59,055 bases of DNA from Bacillus kexueae. Lineage in GTDB: Bacteria; Bacillota; Bacilli; Bacillales; Aeribacillaceae. Within the stretch, counting starts at the first letter, position 1, and every line of letters starts with the position of its first letter. The notes beneath the pieces are model-generated. The model ran no database searches. It was not told where the DNA came from and saw only the letters and a list, made by a program, of their open reading frames with translations. A program made the translations under genes and the position numbers. The stretch lies in NCBI RefSeq assembly GCF_022809095.1, contig NZ_JALAZE010000014.1, forward strand, positions 1 to 59,055, given 5' to 3'. Shown piece by piece: positions 49,513 through 58,954 of this stretch.

Positions 49513-49540
49513 AAAGCTCTCGCCCTAATGGACGAGAGCG
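49513..49540 (-). terminator. Attenuator-like hairpin upstream of metS
   Basis: On the minus strand GCTCTCGTCC pairs with GGGCGAGAGC, followed by TTTCTT. It is far upstream of metS and not after any gene, so it may attenuate a leader. The T-box sequence GGGTGG-ACCGCG is absent. Candidate minus-strand -10 TATAAT is near 49606. Confidence 0.45.
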
Positions 49541-49633
49541 ATTACTTCGTACAGTATTTCTACATCTTCTATGATACCATCATAGCCTGTTTAATCAAGA
49601 AATTATACATCTTTCTTTTTACTTGTTCACGAA

Positions 49634-49652
49634 TGTCGAAAATTTTGTCGAA
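49634..49652 (+). promoter_or_regulatory. Distal tandem 0A boxes in the abrB-metS region
   Basis: Two exact TGTCGAA sequences at 49634-49640 and 49646-49652, matching the Spo0A box TGNCGAA, 12 bp apart. They lie about 180 bp upstream of the abrB promoter and close to where metS transcription should start. Confidence 0.55.
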
Positions 49653-49829
49653 AAATCTTTGTGTTCTTGTCAACATTTTACCACCATAATATTATTTACT
49701 TAATAATAATTAGCACCCTTTTTCTATAAAAATTTACATTAATTTAAAATTAACCATCGTCGAAACCCTTTATTTTAAAGGTTTTTTAGTGATTTCCATA
49801 TTTTTAACATACTTTTATGCATAAAATGA

Positions 49830-49858
49830 TTGACGATTATTGGAAACATTGATATTCT
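49830..49858 (+). promoter_or_regulatory. abrB promoter
   Basis: -35 TTGACG (49830-49835), 17-bp spacer, -10 TATTCT (49853-49858), about 90 bp before the abrB ATG. Confidence 0.8.
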
Positions 49859-49876
49859 ATAGAGGAAGGCGATTTT

Positions 49877-49893
49877 TGTCGAATTATGACGAA
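49877..49893 (+). promoter_or_regulatory. Tandem 0A boxes downstream of the abrB promoter
   Basis: TGTCGAA (49877-49883) and TGACGAA (49887-49893), both exact Spo0A boxes with a 10-bp repeat, placed just after the expected transcription start. B. subtilis Spo0A~P represses abrB from tandem boxes in the same position. Confidence 0.85.
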
Positions 49894-49950
49894 ACTTACA
49901 AGAGATAGATAAAGATAAATAAAATAACAAATTGAGAGGAGAAAGATCAA

Positions 49951-50235
49951 ATGAAATCAACTGGTATTGTTCGTAAAGTAGATGAATTAGGTCGCGTAGT
50001 TATTCCAATTGAATTACGTCGTACGTTAGGTATTGCAGAAAAAGACGCTCTTGAAATTTATGTTGACGACGAGCGCATCATTTTAAAGAAGTATAAGCCA
50101 AATATGACTTGCCAAGTAACTGGAGAAGTTTCTGATGACAACTTTACTTTAGCTAACGGTAAAATCATTCTTAGCCGTGAAGGTGCTGAGCAAGTATTAC
50201 AAGAAATCCAAAATCAATTAGAGTCTTCTAAATAA
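49951..50235 (+). CDS. abrB: Transition-state regulator AbrB
   Basis: DNA-binding repressor of post-exponential genes. The N-terminal swapped-hairpin domain MKSTGIVRKVDELGRVVIPI is followed by ELRRTLGIAEKDALEIYVDD; the C-terminal 40 residues form the multimerisation domain. 94 residues. The ATG follows GAGAGGAG. Opposite orientation to its neighbours, as in B. subtilis. One likely target in this window is spoVG. Confidence 0.97.
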   Translation: MKSTGIVRKVDELGRVVIPIELRRTLGIAEKDALEIYVDDERIILKKYKPNMTCQVTGEVSDDNFTLANGKIILSREGAEQVLQEIQNQLESSK

Positions 50236-50260
50236 TAGTTCGAATATCATCACTTATTTC

Positions 50261-50286
50261 TGTCCCAAATAATGGGACTTTTTTTC
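50261..50286 (+). terminator. abrB terminator
   Basis: GTCCCAAATAATGGGAC, a 6-bp stem followed by a run of seven T. Confidence 0.88.
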
Positions 50287-50316
50287 TACTTATGAACGGA
50301 AGATTTTTACGTATTT

Positions 50317-50355
50317 TAAAAGCACGCTTATTTTTAAAAATAGGCGTGCTTTTCT
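50317..50355 (-). terminator. rsmI terminator
   Basis: On the minus strand AAAAGCACGCCTATTTTT pairs with the reverse, ending GCGTGCTTTTAAA. The hairpin is nearly symmetric and could also end plus-strand transcripts from abrB. Confidence 0.88.
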
Positions 50356-50364
50356 AGCTTACAT

Positions 50365-51240
50365 TTATTGATGGTATTCCTGATACACGATTCTTTTCGG
50401 AAGGTTACGATCTTTCGCTACTTGTTTAATTGCCTCTTTTGAAGATAATCCTTTATTTTCATAAGCTTTAACATGCTCTACTACTGTCAGGTTCGTCCAC
50501 CAAGAACCTTCTTCTTGAAACAATTCTGCTTCCTCTTGACTACATCCTTCAATGATTAGGCAAAACTCTCCTTTAACTTCATTCTCTTCGATCCATTTTA
50601 AGACTTCTTCTACTGACCCGCGTAGAAACTCTTCAAACTTCTTTGTCAGTTCCCGAGAAACAACAATTGACCGATTGCCCATTATTTCGAGAATAAGCTG
50701 TAATGTTTCCTTAAGACGATGAGGAGATTCATACAAAATGATCGTTTCAGTCCGCTTCTTAATTTCTTCCAATTGCTTCTTCTTTTCTTTTTTTTGACGA
50801 TCGAGAAATCCATAAAAATAGAATGGATGTGTTGATAGTCCAGAGGCAATAAGAGCTGTTAAAGCAGCATTAGGTCCTGGTAAAGGAATAACCGGATAGC
50901 CATGTTCAATCACTTGTCGAACGAGTTCCATTCCAGGATCAGAAATCGTAGGCATTCCAGCATCACTGACAACCGCAACTTGCTTCCCTTCTTGAAGTAG
51001 CGAAAGGATCTTCGCACCGCTCGATTCTTTGTTGTGTTCGTGATGGCTCATTATAGGAGTAGAGATTTCAAAGTGATTCAGCAGCTTTTTCGTTTGACGA
51101 GTATCCTCTGCTGCAATCATATCGGACTCCTTTAAGATCCGAATCGCTCTAAATGTCATGTCCTCTAGGTTTCCAATTGGAGTCGGAACTAGATAGAGGG
51201 ATCCCTTTTCATTCGACTGGTAACTTCTTTGTTGTTGCAT
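50365..51240 (-). CDS. rsmI: 16S rRNA (cytidine1402-2'-O)-methyltransferase
   Basis: Methylates C1402 in the decoding centre. Tetrapyrrole methylase fold: [20 protein letters not shown], then [35 protein letters not shown] and [16 protein letters not shown]. 291 residues. Its 5' end overlaps the yazA gene by about 50 bp. Last of the trmN6-yazA-rsmI group. Confidence 0.96.
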   Translation of the reverse strand: MQQQRSYQSNEKGSLYLVPTPIGNLEDMTFRAIRILKESDMIAAEDTRQTKKLLNHFEISTPIMSHHEHNKESSGAKILSLLQEGKQVAVVSDAGMPTISDPGMELVRQVIEHGYPVIPLPGPNAALTALIASGLSTHPFYFYGFLDRQKKEKKKQLEEIKKRTETIILYESPHRLKETLQLILEIMGNRSIVVSRELTKKFEEFLRGSVEEVLKWIEENEVKGEFCLIIEGCSQEEAELFQEEGSWWTNLTVVEHVKAYENKGLSSKEAIKQVAKDRNLPKRIVYQEYHQ

Positions 51241-51503
51241 GTTGATTGCTCAGCCTCCTTCATATATGCTTCCTTGTTTTTTCTGGATAATTTTTTGAAA
51301 TAATATTCAGCCCTCATCGCTTCGGTTTTTGATTGATACTCCTCATAATAAATTACCTTTACCGGTCTTCTTCCTCGTGTATATTTTGCTCCCTTCCCAT
51401 CGTTATGCATTGAGACTCTCCGTGGGAGATCGTTCGTATAACCTGCATAAAATGAGCCATCACTACACTCCAACACATAAAAAATATGTTTATTCTTTTC
51501 CAT
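51189..51503 (-). CDS. yazA: GIY-YIG nuclease superfamily protein YazA
   Basis: A UvrC/URI-type small GIY-YIG domain protein, about 104 residues: [20 protein letters not shown] gives the YV...AGYTN form of GIY-YIG, followed by [20 protein letters not shown] and [14 protein letters not shown]. Start likely ATG at 51503 by similarity to B. subtilis YazA, or ATG at 51515 with GGAAGAAG upstream. It overlaps the ends of both neighbours. The cellular role is not known. Confidence 0.9.
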   Translation of the reverse strand: MEKNKHIFYVLECSDGSFYAGYTNDLPRRVSMHNDGKGAKYTRGRRPVKVIYYEEYQSKTEAMRAEYYFKKLSRKNKEAYMKEAEQSTCNNKEVTSRMKRDPSI

Positions 51504-52233
51504 ATAAAATTTCATGCACTTCTTCCGTGTATTCATTATTATCTCGATAGACAATTAATGGAGGGAGAATTTTCAAATCAGGTTTTCCATCCTTTGTTCC
51601 TTCTATTAATAACGTATTAGCCTCTTTGCCTAGCTTCGGGTAGACGAATCGAATTCGCTTCGGTTCAATCTTGTATTTCCGCATTAATTCTACGATTTCT
51701 AAAAATCGTCCTGGTCGATGAACAAGTGCTACCTTTCCGCCTGGTCGAACAAGTCGTCCGCTAACTCGAATTACATCTTCTAACGTACAGTATATCTCAT
51801 GTCGTGCAATAGCATAATGCTCATTTTTATTGATTTCCTCTTGTCCAGGTGTTTTAAAGTATGGAGGGTTACACGTCACAACATCGTATTTCCCATATCC
51901 CAACTGTTTTGGCATGTCTTTAATATCACCGTGGATCATTTTAATTCGCTCACTTAAGCCGTTGTAAGCAATGCTTCTTTCCGCCATATCATAAAGACGG
52001 TCTTGTATCTCCACCCCTGTAATATGACCCTTCGTACGTGTACTAAGCAAAAGAGGAATTACTCCATTTCCAGTACATAAATCAAGAATATTTCCTTTTT
52101 GAATAGGTAAGTAAGCAAATTTAGAAAGTAGTACCGCATCTAATGAAAACGAAAAGACGGATGGACTTTGGATGATGCGTAAATCCTCTGCTAACAAATA
52201 ATCAAGTCTTTCATCACCTTTTAACTCCAACAT
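51490..52233 (-). CDS. trmN6: tRNA1(Val) adenine-37 N6-methyltransferase family (YabB)
   Basis: A SAM-dependent methyltransferase: [18 protein letters not shown] is the SAM-binding motif I and [10 protein letters not shown] the NPPY catalytic motif for amino-group methylation. 247 residues from the ATG at 52233, which fits B. subtilis YabB; an in-frame TTG lies at 52263. E. coli YfiC/TrmN6 modifies A37 of tRNA1(Val); the same substrate is inferred here. It overlaps yazA. Confidence 0.92.
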   Translation of the reverse strand: MLELKGDERLDYLLAEDLRIIQSPSVFSFSLDAVLLSKFAYLPIQKGNILDLCTGNGVIPLLLSTRTKGHITGVEIQDRLYDMAERSIAYNGLSERIKMIHGDIKDMPKQLGYGKYDVVTCNPPYFKTPGQEEINKNEHYAIARHEIYCTLEDVIRVSGRLVRPGGKVALVHRPGRFLEIVELMRKYKIEPKRIRFVYPKLGKEANTLLIEGTKDGKPDLKILPPLIVYRDNNEYTEEVHEILYGKE

Positions 52234-52313
52234 ACTTCCAGTTTCCTTTCTATTATTGTTCAATTATCTTATCCAATATCGTTCATTTATTGCCATGGTC
52301 TCCGAGACGTAAG

Positions 52314-52490
52314 AAAAGCGCAAAGCGCAAGTCCTTAGGCGAAGGGCGCTGGAGAACCTGCGAGGAGGCTTCCGTCGTCACAGCAGGGCCGAAGCGACCC
52401 AAGCTGATGACGCTTGGAGCTAGACACCAAAAAACTGTAAAGAGAACACTTTAACACTGTATTAAACTTAAACTTTCTGTAACAAGAACA
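52314..52490 (+). repeat. Repeat family B, copy 7 (beyond yabA terminator)
   Basis: Full-length copy starting AAAAGCGCAAAGCGCAAGTC, with scattered substitutions (GTCGTCACAGC, GACCCAAGCTGATGACGC, GAACACTTTAACACTG), ending TTTCTGTAACAAG at the yabA terminator. Confidence 0.93.
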
Positions 52491-52525
52491 AAAAGAAAAG
52501 CCTTCCGAGACGGAACGGCTTTTCC
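52491..52525 (-). terminator. yabA terminator
   Basis: On the minus strand AAAAGCCGTTCC pairs with GGAAGGCTTTTC, ending in TTTTT. Confidence 0.9.
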
Positions 52526-52900
52526 TTACTTCTTATTTAAAAAGGATAAACAGAAGAGGCAATCTCCATCTTTTCTTACACTTCCATAGTGCAAATTACA
52601 AATATGAAAGCCCTCTTGGTACAACCTTGCTAAATTGTCGTAACCTTCGCCAATATCTACAACAGATTGCTTTTCTTTTTGTCTCCTCTTCTTCTTCGAA
52701 TCAGCTTGTAGCTGTTGAGCAGATGGCTTTGACTCCTCTGGATAGAGTCTTTTTCTCAAATTTTCATTTTCCATCTGTAGATGGTGATTCTCTTCAATTA
52801 ATTCACCAATATGTTGCTTCAGTTCTCCAAGCTGTCGATATAATGATCCGATTTGTTCTTCTAGACTTGTTACTGATTCAAATATTTCCTTCTTATCCAC
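52526..52900 (-). CDS. yabA: Replication initiation-control protein YabA
   Basis: Negative regulator of initiation that binds DnaA and DnaN. 124 residues: an N-terminal coiled-coil/leucine-rich helix ([20 protein letters not shown]), linker with lysines, and a C-terminal zinc-binding part [19 protein letters not shown]. Location upstream of the holB-ricT genes is conserved. Followed by a strong terminator and repeat copy 7. Confidence 0.95.
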   Translation of the reverse strand: MDKKEIFESVTSLEEQIGSLYRQLGELKQHIGELIEENHHLQMENENLRKRLYPEESKPSAQQLQADSKKKRRQKEKQSVVDIGEGYDNLARLYQEGFHICNLHYGSVRKDGDCLFCLSFLNKK

Positions 52901-52931
52901 CGTGATTCCACCTCTAATCTGTGGATTTCAT

Positions 52932-53741
52932 CTATACTGCACCTTCGCTAACGAGCTCGTCCCACGTATACTCAACGACGCGATCTCGATCAACCAACTC
53001 GACTTGTAATATACGTTCCAAAATATTTAATCCAACTACTTTTCCTTTTCCATTTGGCGTTTCAATCATCTCACCGATGTCAGGTAATTGTTCTTTTGCC
53101 GTTTCATATTCATCGTTTTCATATTTCAAACAGCACATTAATCTCCCACATAAACCGGAAATTTTTGTCGGATTTAATGATAGATTTTGATCTTTAGCCA
53201 TCTTAATTGAAACAGGTTCAAAATCACCTAAAAATGTGGAACAACAAAGCATTCTCCCACAAGGACCAACGCCCCCGAGCATTTTCGCTTCATCGCGTAC
53301 ACCAATTTGTCTTAACTCAATTCTTGTTTTAAAGATTGCCGCTAAATCTTTTACTAGTTCACGAAAGTCTACACGACCATCTGCTGTAAAGTAAAAGATG
53401 ACTTTATTGCGATCAAACGTATACTCTACATCCACTAACTTCATATCTAGCCCATGCTCTTCTACCTTTTTTAAACAAATATCGAACGCTTCTTGAGCTG
53501 CTTCATTGTTTTCTTTTACAATTATTCGGTCTTTTTCGTCGGCAACACGAATGACCTTTTTTAACGGAAGAACAATATCGTGTTCTCCCACTTGTTTTTT
53601 CCCTACTACGACTTTACCATATTCGACTCCACGAATCGTCTCGACAATGACAAAGTCGTCTTTCTGTATATCAAATCCATTCGGATCGAAGTAATATATT
53701 TTTCCCGCTTTTTTAAAGCGTACCCCTACAACATCGTACAA
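52932..53741 (-). CDS. ricT: RicT (YaaT), Y-complex / RNase Y specificity factor
   Basis: PSP1-domain protein that with RicA and RicF forms an Fe-S-containing complex promoting phosphorelay and RNase Y maturation of mRNAs, needed for sporulation, competence and biofilm in B. subtilis. The cysteine motifs GPCGRMLCCSTFLGDF and LCGRLMCCLKYENDEY carry the cluster ligands. 269 residues. Two bases after holB, so co-translated. Confidence 0.95.
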   Translation of the reverse strand: MYDVVGVRFKKAGKIYYFDPNGFDIQKDDFVIVETIRGVEYGKVVVGKKQVGEHDIVLPLKKVIRVADEKDRIIVKENNEAAQEAFDICLKKVEEHGLDMKLVDVEYTFDRNKVIFYFTADGRVDFRELVKDLAAIFKTRIELRQIGVRDEAKMLGGVGPCGRMLCCSTFLGDFEPVSIKMAKDQNLSLNPTKISGLCGRLMCCLKYENDEYETAKEQLPDIGEMIETPNGKGKVVGLNILERILQVELVDRDRVVEYTWDELVSEGAV

Positions 53742-53743
53742 AC

Positions 53744-54736
53744 TTATCCCTCCTGCAATGTTAACACCAGCTGCTCCATTAATAGTTGCGGATGAACATT
53801 AGCATGTAGTCGTTTCTTCGCTTCCATAATAGAGACAACATGGTTTAATGCAGCACGTTGACTGAGTTGCAACGCTTGTTGCTTTAACATTGTCATCAAA
53901 TCGTGGTAAACGACGTCATCATCAAGACTAGCTTGAATAGAAATTAAATCTTTATATAAATAAAGCAATAAATCTAATCCGCTTTCAAGTTTTTCTTTAT
54001 CATCAAAAAACGGCATCCATTGGCTATGGATAAATAACAGCCCTTTTTGTGGTTGATGAATTAATAGTTCATATAATTTTATCACTATCAATCTTGCTTC
54101 TGCAAACCACTCGTCCTCACTTAATTGATGAGCTTCTTCGATATTATTAGTCAAGTGGCTAACGAGCGATGCAAGATGAATAGGCACTCCATTTTCCATC
54201 AGAGCTTCTTTTATGATAGCAGGTGCGAGAGGTTGGAACGATATAATTTGACACCTAGAGAGAATGGTCGACAAAATGAGTTGGATTTGTTCCGTAATTA
54301 AAATGGCCATAGTTCCCTTCGTCGGCTCTTCTAAAAACTTTAACAAACTATTGGCCGCATTTGTCGTCATCTTATCGCAATCCGATATAATATATAGCTT
54401 ACGATTTGATTCCACACCTGTTTTAGAGAACTCCTCTTGTAAAGATTGAATTTGCCATTTTTTAATTGAAAGACCATCCGGTTCAATGACATGTAAATCC
54501 GGGTGGTTTCCACTCTGAATTCTTTTGCAATTTTTGCACTGTTCACAAGGCTGAAATCCATCGACTAACTGTTCACAGAAATAACTTCTCGCTAAAAGTA
54601 AAGCGGCTTCTTTTTTTCCGGTTCCTCGTTTTCCTTCAAATAAATAAGCATGGGCTAACCTGTCTTTTTGAATAGTATTTTGAAAAACTTTTAATGCTCT
54701 CGGCTGATATTGACTTAATTGCTGCCACGTTTTCAT
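53744..54736 (-). CDS. holB: DNA polymerase III delta' subunit
   Basis: Clamp-loader subunit. AAA fold without a full Walker lysine context: YLFEGKRGTGKKEAALLLAR; zinc finger CEQCKNCKRI preceded by YFCEQLVDG; SRC motif in LILSTILSRCQII; EEPTKGTMA. 330 residues. Lies between yaaR and ricT, the normal order. Confidence 0.95.
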   Translation of the reverse strand: MKTWQQLSQYQPRALKVFQNTIQKDRLAHAYLFEGKRGTGKKEAALLLARSYFCEQLVDGFQPCEQCKNCKRIQSGNHPDLHVIEPDGLSIKKWQIQSLQEEFSKTGVESNRKLYIISDCDKMTTNAANSLLKFLEEPTKGTMAILITEQIQLILSTILSRCQIISFQPLAPAIIKEALMENGVPIHLASLVSHLTNNIEEAHQLSEDEWFAEARLIVIKLYELLIHQPQKGLLFIHSQWMPFFDDKEKLESGLDLLLYLYKDLISIQASLDDDVVYHDLMTMLKQQALQLSQRAALNHVVSIMEAKKRLHANVHPQLLMEQLVLTLQEG

Positions 54737-54750
54737 TTATCATCACTCTC

Positions 54751-55191
54751 TTATGTGTACAGGTTAATTAAAAGCCCTTTTATTTCTCCGATTTTCCCCA
54801 ATATATAAACGCCTTCTTTTTCTTTAGCTAATAAGTCGTCTGTTAACTCTACAAGCTTTTCGTCAATTTGTTGAACAAGCTGTAAGGTTCGTTTATTTCC
54901 ATTGAAGTCCCAGCTGTTGGATTCCTTCAATGCAATTCCATATTCAACAGCCTCACGCACAAACCGTTTAACAATGCTTTTGAATTTCGATAAATCGTGG
55001 AAGTTTAACGACTTCGCTAATCGGTCTCCAGCTTGTTCGAGCTCCTTCATGATCACGTTAAGTTGCTCTGAATATAATTTGCCTTCCTGCTTTTGAACGA
55101 GCTCTTGGAATGATTTTGAATTGGAAGCGTGTACTACTTGTTGAATTTCACGCTTCGTGGAATGAGGTTGTAGCATCTCACTTATTTTCAT
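54751..55191 (-). CDS. yaaR: YaaR family protein (DUF327)
   Basis: A 146-residue, mainly helical protein: KISEMLQPHSTKREIQQVVH, SFQELVQKQEGKLYSEQLNV, then KFKSIVKRFVREAVEYGIAL and LQLVQQIDEKLVELTDDLL. Always found between darA and holB in Bacillus, 14 bp upstream of holB. No enzymatic motif; the function is unknown. Confidence 0.9.
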   Translation of the reverse strand: MKISEMLQPHSTKREIQQVVHASNSKSFQELVQKQEGKLYSEQLNVIMKELEQAGDRLAKSLNFHDLSKFKSIVKRFVREAVEYGIALKESNSWDFNGNKRTLQLVQQIDEKLVELTDDLLAKEKEGVYILGKIGEIKGLLINLYT

Positions 55192-55202
55192 AATCGTCCA
55201 CC

Positions 55203-55553
<351 letters not shown>

Positions 55554-55632
55554 TTAACACGGTCGACACTAACTAGCATGTTGGATTAATTAATTCCAAA
55601 TATTATCTATCATTATAACAAGAAATAGTAGT

Positions 55633-56268
55633 CTATAACACCGTTGGGAAGTATGGGGCTAATATTTTCTTCACATCAGCATAAACTCCCTGTATCGGTT
55701 GATCAGCATCGATAACTTTAATTCGATTTGGGAACATTTCAATAACACGCTTATACCCTTCGTAAACTTTTTGATGGAATTCAAGCTTCTCTAAGTCTAA
55801 TCGATTGACTTCACGTTCACCATTCTTCGCTATTCGTTCAAGCCCTCGCTCTGGTGAAATATCAAAAAATAAAGTCAGTGTCGGCATGATTCCGTTGATT
55901 GCAAAACTATTTATTTGAAGCACTTCTTCAATTCCAATCCCTCGTCCATGCCCTTGATAAGCTAACGAGCTATCAATAAAACGGTCACATAATACAATTT
56001 TCCCTGCTTCTAAAGCAGGAGCTACTTTCTCTACTAAGTGCTGCCTCCTTGCAGCAGCATATAATAAAGCCTCCGTCCTACTATCCATCATCGTATGTTC
56101 TTTATGTAGAATAATTTCTCGCACCTTTTCAGAAATTAAAATGCCTCCTGGTTCACGGGTCGTTAGTACACTTTGGTTAATGCTCTCTAACTCATTTTGT
56201 AGCATTGATAAAATGGTCGTTTTTCCAGCGCCTTCTGGACCTTCAAACGTAATAAAAATTCCTTTCAT
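55633..56268 (-). CDS. tmk: Thymidylate kinase
   Basis: Phosphorylates dTMP to dTDP. P-loop [20 protein letters not shown][YH]-type [18 protein letters not shown], and LID-related [18 protein letters not shown]. 211 residues. It follows the decarboxylase-like gene after 15 bp and lies 100 bp upstream of darA. Confidence 0.97.
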   Translation of the reverse strand: MKGIFITFEGPEGAGKTTILSMLQNELESINQSVLTTREPGGILISEKVREIILHKEHTMMDSRTEALLYAAARRQHLVEKVAPALEAGKIVLCDRFIDSSLAYQGHGRGIGIEEVLQINSFAINGIMPTLTLFFDISPERGLERIAKNGEREVNRLDLEKLEFHQKVYEGYKRVIEMFPNRIKVIDADQPIQGVYADVKKILAPYFPTVL

Positions 56269-56283
56269 TTCTGTACTCCTTTT

Positions 56284-57699
56284 TTACTCATATATGTAAA
56301 TAGCATTATTTTTCAACTGATCTCCACCTTGTATTTTTCCGTTTAAGGATAAAAGATGTCGAATTTGATGAATATGATCCTTTGTAATCTGTTCTCCCTC
56401 CATTAATAATGGAATGCCAGGAGGATACGGAACAATCATCTCTGCACTTGTTTTTCCAATGGCTTGTTCAAGAGAAATAAGACACTTCTTTTTATTTCTC
56501 AGTTGCTTTGATGAAACTCCCATACTAATGGAAGGTTCAGCGGAGAAAAAGTTAACTTCTTTTTTCTTCTCAAAAGATAGTTGATCCATTTTCAAATTAT
56601 TTAAGCGACTCATATACGCCTGATTAACGATTAAAGGTAAAACAAATAATACATTGTTCGGATCTGCTAACTCCGTGAAGATCCCTTGCCTTTCTAATAG
56701 ATGTTGTAAATCAAAACCTGATAGACCATTTGTTGAACGCACGGTGACCTTAAGTGGGTCTTGATCAATATGTAGATCTTTTGAACGTACAATTTCAATT
56801 CCTTCAATTTTGTCAATGGCGTCTGTTAATCGCTCTAACCCTTCTGCTACCACTGTATCATCTAAATTGTCCATATACGCTCTCGCCAGATCAAGGGAGG
56901 CCATAATTAAATAGGACGGACTACTTGATTGTAGTATTGTTAAATACTTCTTTAGCTCACTTTCATCCACACGTTCACTATTGAAGTGTAAATACGCTCC
57001 CATTGTTAGTGCAGGGAGAGTTTTATGGGCAGACTGAACCACAATATCAGCTCCAGCTGAAATTGACGAATTCGGAAACAGATTACTAAAAGGAAAGTGT
57101 GCCCCGTGCGCTTCGTCGACTAGAACAGGTATATTACGTCTATGTGCGACTTCAACAATCTTGTTTAGTTCCGTGTATGACAATCCATAATAGTTCGGAT
57201 TAGTTAATATTATTGCCTTTGCATCTGGATATAAATCGATAGCTTTACGCACCGTCTCAGTGGATACATAAGACGGTACAAGTAGTTCTTCATCCACATT
57301 AGGGCTTAGGTAAACGGGTATGGCACCAGAAAGCAAAATTCCATGAATGATGGACTTATGACAGTTCCTCTGTACGAGAACAATATCCCCATCCTGACAA
57401 CATGACATAATCATGGCTAAATTTCCAACCGTCGATCCATTCACCAAAAAATAGGTTGACTGTACCCCGTAGGAATGTGCAGCTAAGCTTTGAGCTTCTT
57501 TAATTGCTCCCTCTGGCGCATGTAAATCATCAAGATTCGTAATTTCAGTTAAATCTATCTTTAAAATTTCAGAAAAGAATCTTTCTCCCTTCTCATGAAA
57601 AAAAGTACCGTTTTTATGACCAGGTACATGAAAAGAGATAGGACTACTAGTTTGGTGCTTTTTAAGTACATCAAATAAGGGTGTCCGTTGATAATTCAT
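56284..57699 (-). CDS. yaaO: Orn/Lys/Arg decarboxylase-family PLP enzyme (YaaO-like)
   Basis: Fold-type I PLP protein of 471 residues, related to arginine decarboxylase SpeA. The active-site lysine is in VVQSAHKTLPALTMGAYL, preceded by VLVDEAHGAHFPFS; N-terminal SFHVPGHKNGTFF and LDDLHAPEGAIKEAQSLA are typical for the family. The C-terminal domain is the small PLP-decarboxylase tail. The substrate is not determinable from sequence; lysine, arginine or ornithine possible. Same position as B. subtilis yaaO. Confidence 0.9.
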   Translation of the reverse strand: MNYQRTPLFDVLKKHQTSSPISFHVPGHKNGTFFHEKGERFFSEILKIDLTEITNLDDLHAPEGAIKEAQSLAAHSYGVQSTYFLVNGSTVGNLAMIMSCCQDGDIVLVQRNCHKSIIHGILLSGAIPVYLSPNVDEELLVPSYVSTETVRKAIDLYPDAKAIILTNPNYYGLSYTELNKIVEVAHRRNIPVLVDEAHGAHFPFSNLFPNSSISAGADIVVQSAHKTLPALTMGAYLHFNSERVDESELKKYLTILQSSSPSYLIMASLDLARAYMDNLDDTVVAEGLERLTDAIDKIEGIEIVRSKDLHIDQDPLKVTVRSTNGLSGFDLQHLLERQGIFTELADPNNVLFVLPLIVNQAYMSRLNNLKMDQLSFEKKKEVNFFSAEPSISMGVSSKQLRNKKKCLISLEQAIGKTSAEMIVPYPPGIPLLMEGEQITKDHIHQIRHLLSLNGKIQGGDQLKNNAIYIYE

Positions 57700-57874
57700 A
57701 GCATTCGTCCTCTTGCAACTTATTCTCCTGTTATTATATCAAACTAAGTAGAGGAATTTGTAACTCAAACCAGCTTTTCTCCATCACTACTTCAATTCAA
57801 GATTATTAACATATGGTTACTTGAGAAAGAATATAAACTAAGGATAGATATCCTGAAGATGTAAAAAGCAAATA

Positions 57875-58002
57875 ATAAGAAACATACATGATTTTACACT
57901 CACACCCCGTACATGAAAATTTATTCTCCCCGGGGTTTCCTTTCTACCGTATACCTATCATGATCGCTCATTCAGCTCATAGGTAATTTTTATTTTCACA
58001 GA
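57875..58002 (+). repeat. Repeat module A, copy 3, joined to repeat B copy 8
   Basis: ATAAGAAACATACATGATTT as in copies 1 and 2; the first stem has one mismatch (CCCCGTACATG), the second is intact (ACCTAT...ATAGGT). Directly followed by repeat B. In 57700-57874 I see only the yaaO upstream region. Confidence 0.92.
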
Positions 58003-58163
58003 AAAAGCGCAAAGCGCAAGTCCTTAGGCGAAGGGCGCTGAGGAGGCTTCGGTCGCCACAGCAGGGCCGAAGCGACCCGAGCTGATTTCGCTTGGAGCTA
58101 GACACCAAAAAAACGGTAAAGAGAATACTTTAACACTTTATTGAACTTAAACTTTCTGTAACA
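58003..58163 (+). repeat. Repeat family B, copy 8 (beyond gin terminator)
   Basis: AAAAGCGCAAAGCGCAAGTC to TTTCTGTAACAAT, with a small internal deletion (GGGCGCTGAGGAGGCTTCGG lacks the GGAGGACCTGC segment). Ends at the gin terminator. Confidence 0.93.
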
Positions 58164-58195
58164 ATAAAAAAACTTGGTCTTTACACGACCAAGTT
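58164..58195 (-). terminator. gin terminator
   Basis: On the minus strand AACTTGGTCG pairs with AGACCAAGTT, followed by TTTTT; starts at the gin stop. Confidence 0.9.
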
Positions 58196-58397
58196 ATGAA
58201 TAGATTTGAGAAGTTTTAACTTGCTTTAATTGGTGAACAAAATACCGATATTTCTCTTCATTCGTATCTGTCTGTATCATCTCACGTTCACAATCATGGC
58301 AAATAAAACTGGTGTAAAGATGGATTCCAATTTTTTTATGTTGTTGACAAACAATACATGCTTCCTCTGAATAAACTGAATTGCGCTCAATTCTCAA
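58194..58397 (-). CDS. gin: Anti-sigma-G factor Gin (CsfB)
   Basis: Small zinc-binding forespore protein that blocks sigma-G (and sigma-E) activity until needed. 67 residues from a TTG at 58397: CIVCQQHKKIGIHLYTSFIC then CHDCEREM, a two CxxC arrangement as in B. subtilis Gin. I chose the TTG because GGAGGTGG lies 8 nt upstream; a GTG at 58430 would give 78 residues. It is the first protein gene after the rRNA operon; B. subtilis has xpaC and yaaN between it and yaaO, absent here. Confidence 0.93.
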   Translation of the reverse strand: MRIERNSVYSEEACIVCQQHKKIGIHLYTSFICHDCEREMIQTDTNEEKYRYFVHQLKQVKTSQIYS

Positions 58398-58658
58398 TGT
58401 TTCTCCACCTCCATCAACCAGTTTTGCCACAATCTATAATTGTATACAATATTCTGAATAAAACTTTTCATTTCAATTGTATGGTCCATAACCTTCATTC
58501 GTGTCTGTCTACCGAAAACTTTGAAATTCACCCTTCAACTTTTTTCAGTTTGTGGATTAGATACATGTCATTCACATGTGTCTTTTTCGAACGAAGAATT
58601 TTCAATACTTCAAATGAAGGCTACATTTATTCATATCACGCAAGTATTTTTTCTATAC

Positions 58659-58690
58659 AAAAAAAGAGTAGCTCATTCGCTACTCTTTCG
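58659..58690 (-). terminator. rRNA operon terminator
   Basis: On the minus strand AAAGAGTAGCGAATGAGCTACTCTTT, an 8-to-10-bp stem followed by a T run, directly after 5S. In 58431-58658 I see the AT-rich gin upstream region without a gene. Confidence 0.9.
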
Positions 58691-58697
58691 TTTCACT

Positions 58698-58812
58698 TGC
58701 CTGGCAGCGTCCTACTCTCACAGGGAAAACCCAACTACCATCGGCGCTGAAGAGCTTAACTTCCGTGTTCGGTATGGGAACGGGTGTGACCTCTTCGCTA
58801 TCGCCACCAGAC
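58698..58812 (-). rRNA. rrf: 5S ribosomal RNA
   Basis: On the minus strand, about 115 nt: TGTCTGGTGGCGATAGCGAA at the 5' side, ACACCCGTTCCCATACCGAA in the middle and GTAGGACGCTGCCAGGCA at the 3' end, the Bacillus 5S with closed terminal stem. Exact ends are uncertain by a few bases. Confidence 0.96.
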
Positions 58813-58954
58813 ACTATGTTTTCGGCTTTCGACAAGCTACGTATTTTTCAATACGCTTTGCTTCTCAAAACCCTTTTCTTTTTCATATGGTTTGAAAGAA
58901 GATTATTCTTTCAAAACTAGATAACGTGTTCACTGAAATCAATCAACTGATTGA

